64,000 bases of DNA. It comes from Sorghum bicolor (Eukaryota; Streptophyta; Magnoliopsida; Poales; Poaceae). Below, in pieces: positions 56,119 to 64,000 of the stretch; position 1 is the first letter of the stretch; each line of letters begins with the position of its first letter. A model generated the notes under the pieces. That model was given only the letters and a program-made list of their open reading frames with translations. It was not told where the DNA came from and ran no database searches. The stretch lies in contig NC_012871.2 in the NCBI RefSeq assembly GCF_000003195.3, positions 54,861,802 to 54,925,801 on the forward strand, given 5' to 3'. Both the position numbers and the translations under genes were made by a program.

Positions 56119-56969
56119 CTGTCCAAATAACGTGGACAATTCGAAATAGATACGGTCGTTTCCAACCGTATCTCTTGCGAACGGGAGACGCCTAACTCAG
56201 TTACGTAAACTACGACACAAATAGAATGTGCGGTTATACCTTGGGTGGCGGTGAAGTCAGGCTAGCGATGCAGGCAGACCCACGGCCTCGAGGAACGCCT
56301 GTGCTCCCACGACCTAACGTCCTCCTGCAAAAATAATAGTGTCAAATATAAGAACTATTGCACTATTGCCCAAACCAGCAAAGATTTTGGGCGTCAAAGG
56401 AACGAACAGTAGTGCTACTGATTTGAACCCGAATTACAGAAACTATAAGAAGTATTGCACTATTGCCCAAATTCAGGTAGTGGAACTGAAACTAAACATT
56501 ACAGAAATTTGAACTGAAATGAGCACCGAGCTAGTGCTTCAGTTCACATTCACATGTATTCAGTTCACATTCACACGCACTAGCAAGTGCTGCAGTTCAC
56601 ACTCACTAATGCTGATGCAGAAGGGGAGACATGTAGTTTTCATTATACAAAAATGCCATGACTAGTATTCAGATAACTCTCACAAGCATTCAGGTAACTA
56701 GTAGCATAAGTAACTAAGAAAAAAAATCCTGAACAACATCCTGAGAAAAAATTCACAAGAAAGCTATTATTCTGTTAGAGGTTATCATAGCTTTCTAAAA
56801 AATAAGCTAGTTCAGCCATAGCAAATTCATGCAAATCTCAGGACACCACACGTGCTCCATTCACCGAGCACCTTATCTGAGAACAAGCAGATTTGATTCG
56901 GCATCACCTTGGGTTGCAGTCTGTTGGAGACGAATGGATCAGTAGGCACAGAGACGACCCTCCAACGAC

Positions 56970-57075
56970 TCCGACGGTCGCGGCTCCGGCGAGCGCGGCT
57001 CCGGCGGTCGCGGCTCCGGCGAGCTCGTCTCCGGCGGTCGCGGCTCCGGCGGTAGCGGATCCGCGAGCGTGGCTC
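56970..57075. repeat. GC-rich short tandem repeat in the CACTA leader
   Basis: GGTCGCGGCTCCGGCG-type units repeat about six times. Long frames here on both strands (56827-57345) are low-complexity Arg/Ser or Ala/Pro strings produced by the repeat, not genes. The rest of 56150-56820 shows no gene. Confidence 0.65.
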
Positions 57076-57379
57076 CGACGGTCGGGGGTGGGTGCGGCTC
57101 TGGCAGTCCGATGCGGGCGCGGCTCTAGAGATCCGAGGCGAGCGCGACTCCGGCAGGGGCGGGCGCGGCTTCAGCAGGGGAAGGCGACGCGGCGTTGCGA
57201 GCAGGGCAGGGGCGGGCGCGGCTTCGGCAGCGGCGAGGCGGCGTTGCGAGCAGGCGGCCAAGGCATGGCCTTGCGAGCAGGGCAGGGGCGTGAGCGATGG
57301 GGATGGCCTTATCTGTTTCCTTTTTTTTAGAGGAGATGGGCGCATGGCCTTATCTCTTATCTATTTCCTTTTTTTTTTT

Positions 57380-58775
57380 GAGAATGACATCTTTGCCGTG
57401 TGCCATGATCTAGCTTACGGCAAATATTTTTTACTTACTTTTTCCATTTACTTTTTTTAAAAAATTGGCTTACGGCAAATATTTTTTACTTATTTTTTTA
57501 ATTTATTTTTTTAAATTCTTTGTCGTGTGTCCCACAATTGACACACGGCAAACCATGTGTTTGCCGTGTGCTGCTGTAATTGGCACACGGCAAACAGTTA
57601 ACAATATTTTATGTATCAATCTTGTACTTTTTTTCTTTACAAGTATAGTTACTTAATAAATCAATTTTTTTGTAATTTCTTTGTCAAATGAACTTCACAA
57701 TGTATATTTCATGTTTATAAACATATTACACTATTATTTCATGTGTTTATTTCTTTAATTCGAATTTTCTCATTTCAAAATCAATAAATGCTGAAAATAA
57801 TTAAGAAATAGCAAACGATTCCGAAAAATTATCAAATTTAGACACGACACAACCTATGTGTTGTAGTGCTTATAGAAAAAGTTTCGAAATCAAACTCAAA
57901 TATGAAAGTCGAATCTACTCCAACTCATACTCCTTCACTCATAACTAACTCTATGAAACTTCTTCGAAGATTATTTGGTTTCTACACATCATATAAGGCA
58001 ACTTATTTAAAATCTTTCCAAACTTTTTTTGTGACCTCTATGTATGATAACATGACATATGTACGCAATAAAATAGCATTTATTAGAATTTTTAAAATGT
58101 ACCGACGCATGTTCTGCGTCTCTCCTAACCACGGCATTCGAAAGTCATTTCCGTTTCGAACGTGTGCTCTCAGACAGGGTTAGGTAACATGAATATCATT
58201 TTTCCGATATTTTTTTCAACAATTTCACTGAGTCGTAGTTCAAATTTGACTGCATCGGGAAAAATAAAATTAAATGCTGTTAATTGCAAAAATATAGCAA
58301 ATATGTTTCAAATTTTATGAAATTTGAGTATGGAGTTACAAATGGTGAGTGTGTAGACAAGAAAAAATTTGGAGATCAAAATCTAAAAAAAAGACAAATT
58401 GTTCGTCGTGTGCTGCACACTTGGCACACAGCAAAGTTTCTGTTTGCCGTGTGCCTGCCACAAGCCCACGGCAAACAAGGCTTTGCCGTGTGCCTAACGG
58501 CCGCACACGGCAAACGTTGACGGCAAGGTGTGGGCATTCGTGTGGAGTTAGTTTTTGTCGTGTGCCTTGTTTTTACCGTGAATTGCTCACGTTAAAGTTT
58601 TAAGTTTGCCGTGTGCCTGGTGTTTGCCGTGAGCAACACACGGCAAAGGCTAGGTATACCGTGTGTCTAGCGTTTGCCGTGTGCTTGTGCAGGGCACACG
58701 GCAAACCCGACCTTTGCCATGTGTTGCTCACGGCAAACTTTCGGGCACACGGCAAAGGCCGGCTCTTCGGTAGTG
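57380..58775. repeat. CACTA right subterminal repeats and TIR
   Basis: TTGCCGTGTG-type words cluster at 57390-57595 and 58400-58770 and end at TTCGGTAGTG. The AT-rich gap between the clusters (57600-58390) has no gene I recognise. Confidence 0.82.
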
Positions 58776-58912
58776 TATAGGGCACGGCTACGCTGGTATT
58801 TGCCAATTGTCGTATACTCGTATGGACAGTCAATTATGCACACAGAATAGCAGTATTGCTAGGATGACATGCCTTAGAGGCGACCAAAACTACATTAGTG
58901 GATTATACTTAC

Positions 58913-60011
58913 CACTAGTATAGAGACATACTATACAGAACGGCTGGTAACTTATTTCTACTAGTGTTTTTCAACACCGTCTACACTGGAGGCCAATAGA
59001 AATAAGCCAATTCCACAGGCGGTTCCTTATGAGCCGCCTTTAGAAAAGATTTCCACAGGCGGCTCTCTTAGGGAACCGCCTGTGGAATTTTTTTATAGAA
59101 AATATGAAATTGCGTTTTAAAAATAGGGGAAAAATTAATTCTAGCGAAGGCCCAATGGTTAATCACCCACCCATCTCCATCGAAGTCGCAAGTCGAGCAT
59201 TTTTTCGCATAAAATCGCGTGCTATGCGGCTAGTGGAATTCGAACCTCGCCCTTACACGTAACCTCCTCTACCACTCCACCTGTCACTCAGATGTGTCTA
59301 TATTAGAGTTTAGTTCCCCACATATTATCCTATACTGAGCATACATTGATTATTTGAAGCCCTAAACAGATTCAAATGGAAAAGTTGTCAACAACAAAGT
59401 TTCATAACTTTTCAAGATCTACAACTTTTATATTGGTAGTTTCTCCATCTGAGGTAATTTACAAATTTTGAATTTCAAATTTGAGAAATTCAAACGTTGT
59501 TTTCGACGACAAGATGATCTCAAATGAAAAAAATATCAACTATAAAATTTCATAACTTTTCGGGATCTACAACTTTCATTTTGATAGTTTTTTCAAACGA
59601 GGTCATTTGAAAACCTTAAAAAAATTCAATTTCAAATTATTTTTATAGGCGGTTTTCTTAAGCAACCGCCTGTAGAAATATGATTTTTAGCTTAAGCAAC
59701 CGCCTGTAGAAATATGATTTTTAGTGGCGGTTCCTTAGGAAAACCGCGTGTAGAAATACATGATTTCTACATACGGTTTTCTTAAGCAACCGCCTGTAAA
59801 AATATGATTTTTAGTGGTGGTTCCTTAGAAAAATCGCCTGTAGAAATGCATGATTTCTACAGGCGGTTTTGTTAGAAAAAACGTATGTGAAAATGTATCT
59901 TCACAACAGTCGGTAATTCTAACACCGCCCTTTTTATACAACAGGCGCGTGGTAACTAAAACCGCCTGTGGTATAAAAGGGACATCAGCGTTGTACTCTT
60001 TTCTACTAGTG
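58913..60011. mobile_element. Non-autonomous CACTA element
   Basis: 1,099 bp from CACTAGTATAGAG to CTTTTCTACTAGTG with TAC duplicated at 58910-58912 and 60012-60014. Many ACAGGCGGTT/AACCGCCTGT words in both directions form the subterminal repeats. There is no coding potential. The repeat word differs from the large CACTA (TTGCCGTGTG), so a different transposase would move it. Confidence 0.8.
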
Positions 60012-60014
60012 TAC

Positions 60015-61190
60015 GCAGCCATCCAAAAAATTACCAGTCACACATATAGTAGTACCTCTTTGTCTCGAAAAAATGACTCGCCCACGCAAATATACGAGTA
60101 GCTATATGTTTTTGATTTGTTGTAAACTTTATGAAATTTTACATGAAAATATTTTCTTAGTTTTATGTATTTGTTTGATAGTGATTGTTTTCTTTAGGGA
60201 TGGAAATTGATCATATTCGTATTGAATCAAATCCGGATGTCACCGTTTATCATATTTTAATTCGGATTCGAATACAAATAGATCTTGTCGAATACGAATA
60301 CAAAACGAATGTCTCGGATACAGATTTCTATTCGGTTATTTACACAATTCAACTCAAAATGCTATATTGTTAAATTCAACATGGATGAATAGAATTTTAC
60401 TACTCAGTTCACTGGTAACCGAAGTGAAATAAAATCAAAGTACACTTCTAATAAAGTGCCATTTTGCTTTATCAATTTTTTGCAGTTACAAAATAATTAC
60501 ACAAGTAGAGAATAAAGTATATTGGTATATAACATAGGCAAGAATAGCTCATAGAAAATAAATATAGTTACCAATAAATATTTAATAATTAAGAAAATCA
60601 ATTATAAATCATTATTTAATATTTATCATGAAATTGTAAATTTTATAAAATAAAACATAAAATAAAGTATGAAAATAATATGCAACAAAAAGTATATTAG
60701 GTTTAAACTTAATTAGAAAATTACTAAAAAAAGTTTAATTATGTACAATTAACAGTATTTTATTAATATTGAAGGTTAGTTCCAATGCTCCGCTAATAAT
60801 ACTGAAATTCAATAATTAGTCACTGGTCATGAAAATAAAACTTTTGAATAGTTTCAATACCTCATTCTTCGTGGATACAGATAAAAGTCGGATATTTCAT
60901 ATTTTTTGTTGAATACGGATATGGAACGGAATAGAGAAAAATACTGAAAAACGATTTCAGATAAATCCATTTCGTATCCACATTAGAAATGGATATGAAT
61001 ACACATTCAGATAAATCCATTTCATATAAATCCCTTCTTAGAAAAAATAATAATTTTTGGGAAGTTAGAATTTAATATAAGGTTAGTAACATATTTTGAT
61101 GCATACATGCAAGAGCATTTTATTTTTGTTATGTGTGAACTTAAGCAAAAGAGAGATTTAAATTCAAATCCAATTTTAAAAGGGTTTTGA
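60015..61190. other. AT-rich repeat sequence, possible MITE
   Basis: AGGGATGGAAATTGATCATATTCG near 60195 and the inverse-looking ATTTCATATAAATCCCT near 61015 could be inverted ends of a MITE about 840 bp long. Scattered ATTCGTATTC/GAATACGAAT words support this. No coding frame. Confidence 0.3.
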
Positions 61191-63439
61191 AAATTTGTTT
61201 GAAAAATAAAAAGAAAATTTTCTTCTCCCTCTCTTTCTCTCGGCCTGGCCCAGCCCACCCTGTGGCCCAGCCAGCTCCTCCCTCTCTCCCTTCTCTCTCT
61301 CACTGGCTGACACTGGGGCCCGTCTGTCATCCCCCACCTCCAGCAAGTGCCTCCTCCTCTCTCACTGAGAAGCCACAACTGCGCCCGCTCCCACGCCTTA
61401 CCCCACAATCTCCCAGCGCCTCGACCCTCTTTGGACGTGCCCGAGCCGTGCCGCCCCTCCCACGCTCTCATTTTGGCCCTCTCGAACCCCCTCTCCCTCG
61501 CACGAGCGCCGCAGCACGCAAAAAAAATTGCCCATCAGATTTGCCGAGCACCACGCCATCGAACCAAGCCATCTTTGCCTCTGTTCTTTGTCTTGGTGAG
61601 TTCGCGAACTTACCCTCGTTCTCCCCGACCTTCTCTCGTGCGTTTTGATGCCCTCTAGAGCCCTGGACACACGCGCCGAGGAGCACCTAGCCACCGACCA
61701 TGGCGCGGGCCACGCGAGCCCCTCTCTGGCCGTGCAAAGGGGCCGGGCAAACTCACCTTGACCTTATCTTTCTCTCGGTGTGCTGGGAGTGGAAAACCAA
61801 CCCCTGTAGCGGCTAGATGAGCAACTCCGACGAGCTCCATCGCACCGGCCATGGAGCGCCGCCGCTATCCCTCCCAACTCCGGCCGGCTGACCTCCTCTC
61901 CCCCCCTGATCAAATCCTAGTCGCCGATTTCAAATCCAACGGCTAGAAACACCCGATACCCCTTCGCGGGTCTTTTTGCTAAAGAGACCTTCAACTTTTG
62001 GTTAGTCGTGCCCGCAATCCTCGGCCAGATGGAAATTCTTGAATTTCTGAATTTATTTTAAAACGATTAATCCTTGCATAAATTACAAGATTGCCACTGC
62101 ACTGTTTTACTTATAAAACCATCGTTTTAGTTCTGATTCGATCCATTCAACTTGCGTTAGTTTTGTATTTTTGTAAGTATAGGTTTTACACTGTTAGATA
62201 CACTAGAAAATTACAAGTCCGTAGATCGCTTTTGAAGTCTAGTTAATGCGTAACTTTCGCGTCGTAACTCCATTTTCGTGAATTTTGCGTTGATATGATC
62301 GTTGCAGCGCGTAGATAATTTTGGTAAACCTTTTATTTACATTTATTTACTGCTGGTGTACTGTTCTAACTTTAGAAATGTTTTCTTGCATGTCTGTCAT
62401 TAGAATACGTGTTGTTGTGATGTGTTGATCGAGTCCAGAGAGTGAGGAGTTCTACGGGAATCCGGAGTTGTTTGAAGACCAGCAGGACCAGCAAGACTTG
62501 GTGAACCAAGGCAAGTATAGCATGGGCTTACCTTGAAGTCCTACTTACTTTAAACATTTCATACTGTATGTGTCTAATTTTGTCAACTATGAGGGAATCC
62601 TAGTTGATGACATAATACCATGATACCTGAGGGTTTTATTGCATATGGGTAGAAATGCTAGCGCTTAAACTCTCTCTATATATATTATCTATACTCAGTT
62701 ATGAAACCATAGATTAATTGATAAAACATGATTACGATAAATAGAACCTAGGGCTATGGTACAAATGACTGTTGGTCATGTTGTCCTAGATCCTCCATAA
62801 GGACTTATCTGTCGGCAAAAGATGGGATTGCAGTGCAACCGGGAGAGTCACATGGCTCTGACTTTGGCTCAATAATAAGATCTTTTCTAACTCGTTGGAG
62901 GTTACCCGAAAGGGCGCAAGAGGGGCTTGCCCCTGTTTTTATGAGTACAGCTGCGATGGATTTGTGCCATAGAAAAGAGGAGTTTTCTACATCTGCCTGC
63001 CAAGGAAACCTCGTGGCTCTAACTAGTTAGAATAGGCCTATGGAAGGCTTCATAGTGTACCATGCCCGCGCACCTTGGTAGTGTTGGGGCGTCGACACAC
63101 CTCGTGCGTATGGGCAACACGACTCACGGTGAAATTGCACCGCCTCTACAGCGTGTAAAACTGTTATAACGGTGGCGCTCATGGTCACGAGCGGTCTAGA
63201 AAACTCATAGAATAATTGGTTACTTAAAATGGTGTTGTACCTAGTGAATAATAATCATGCTATAATGTGACTTGATGATACACAATGGTTCTGACAACTA
63301 ATCAAATGGGTTACTCAGTAGCTTAAGCATAACTTAATATGGATTAATGTTAAAATATTGACCTACTAAAATGCTAATGCAGTAAACCTAGTCTAGCCTT
63401 CTGAGCTTCATGAATACTCATGCTATGCTTGTGGAGTAT
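61191..63439. other. Uncharacterised, probably repeat-derived; no gene recognised
   Basis: A pyrimidine- and GC-rich stretch (61200-61900) is followed by AT-rich DNA and a short piece near 62450-62520 reading GAAGACCAGCAGGACCAGC. The frames at 61022-61694 are low-complexity Ser/Pro/Arg and overlap on both strands. It may be part of an LTR of a large gypsy element, but no ends were found. Confidence 0.3.
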
Positions 63440-64000
63440 TGTAAGTGCATCTAGCCCTTTAGTGGGTTTTGGTGAATTGAATGACAACACCATTAAAGGT
63501 CTAATAAGTTTGCTAAGTGTTGAATAGGAAATTGAGTATATTGCATACACATGAATATTGCATAACAAGATGTATCAAAGGTTCAACAAGAAGGTAAGCT
63601 TGATGGTATTTCACATAGTATTGAAATGAAAGCCAAAATTGAGTATTGTTGTGTTGGAAGATTACAGAAACAATCTAGTTCAAGAAGAAGACAACAATGT
63701 AAATGAAGTTGATGAAATGGCTTCTATATTGTGGGATATTATAGTATCATGAGAAAGCAAGCATATTTGGCAAATGGCAAAAGAGACATGAGTTGATGTT
63801 CTTGGATTGGTCTCTATAATGGCTTGCTTTTCATGAACAAGAAGAATTTGATAGTGAACTAGCTTTGATCAAGGATTGAAGAATGAATCAAGAATGCATA
63901 AGTGAGGAAATAACAAGCAAAGGTCAAAAGATAAAGGATGTGATTCATATTGGATATAAATCAGTCTCTACATTAGATTGCTTGTATGGACAAAGATTTG
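63440..64000 (+). repeat. Start of a probable copia LTR, cut by the window edge
   Basis: TGTAAGTGCATCTAGCCC followed by TTTAGTGGGTTTTGGTGAATTGAATGACAAC resembles the beginning of Sirevirus-type copia LTRs in grasses. The remaining 500 bases are non-coding, as an LTR would be. Its partner would lie outside the window. Confidence 0.45.

Larger units (their letters stand above)
46399..58775 (-). mobile_element. CACTA (En/Spm) DNA transposon with nested LTR element
   Basis: The ends are CACTACCGGA (46399) and TTCGGTAGTG (58775), inverted repeats beginning CACTACCG, flanked by a TAT duplication (46396-46398 and 58776-58778). Subterminal zones carry many TTGCCGTGTG/CACACGGCAA words in both directions. 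Two gene units lie on the minus strand: TNP2-like (55830-49633) and TNPA-like (49527-47221). Length is 12,377 bp, or about 9.8 kb without the LTR element at 50643-53241. Stops and frameshifts in TNP2 suggest it cannot move on its own, though intact ends could be mobilised in trans. Confidence 0.92.

Noticed and set aside
56827..57345. A 172-codon Arg/Ser-rich frame and opposing Ala/Gly-rich frames in the CACTA leader
   Set aside because: Produced by a short GC-rich tandem repeat; low complexity in every frame.
61022..61694. Overlapping Ser/Pro- and Arg/Gly-rich frames on both strands
   Set aside because: Composition comes from a pyrimidine-rich tract; no domain, start context or exon structure is convincing.

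Overview
The window looks like a repeat-rich, gene-poor intergenic block from a panicoid grass, probably Andropogoneae (Sorghum or a close relative). The reasons are nested plant-type LTR retrotransposons, a large CACTA transposon with TTGCCGTGTG subterminal motifs, a plant LINE, grass-type MITEs and two plant genes with introns. Species assignment is inference; I saw no bacterial, organellar, rRNA or tRNA features. All element boundaries, splice sites and divergence counts were read by eye.

Layout: 1-2300 holds repeat debris and two MITE-like elements. A minus-strand L1-type LINE (about 2305-20545) is split by a very young Ty3/gypsy element, Gypsy-A (3182-14196; 460-bp LTRs with one mismatch, TSD CAAAC). 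A second nest follows. An old Ty1/copia-type element (21345-39529, TSD TACTC) contains a Tat-like Ty3/gypsy element, Gypsy-B (21909-33580, TSD GGTAT). The remaining copia interior (33586-39259) is non-coding and unusually rich in short perfect hairpins. The host genes lie at 41119-46069: a two-exon UDP-glycosyltransferase (+, with a LINE fragment in its intron) and a frameshifted TauD/clavaminate-synthase-like dioxygenase (-). A 12.4-kb CACTA element (46399-58775, TSD TAT) carries TNPA- and TNP2-like genes on the minus strand. It is interrupted by a 2.6-kb deletion derivative of the Gypsy-A superfamily (50643-53241). A non-autonomous CACTA (58913-60011, TSD TAC) follows, then uncharacterised repeat sequence, and the start of a probable copia LTR at 63440.

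Both full-length gypsy elements carry an antisense, multi-exon gene between pol and the 3' LTR. In Gypsy-A its start encodes a PF04195-like (Transposase_28, putative gypsy type transposon) domain; in Gypsy-B it encodes a plant mobile domain (PMD-like) protein. Every splice junction I traced keeps the reading frame. Both elements are defective in pol: Gypsy-A has four in-frame stops, and Gypsy-B has lost the reverse transcriptase core while keeping an open RNase H-integrase frame. Most stops can be explained as C to T changes at CAG, CAA or CGA codons.

Most worth a second look: the hairpin-dense copia interior, where stems of 4-10 bp enclose loops ending in GAA; the element-wide CCGAT/ATCGG enrichment in Gypsy-B; the two antisense genes; the RT-less open pol; a CACTA foldback with a 22-nt near match to its own TNPA region; and a UGT with His at position 44 of the PSPG box.
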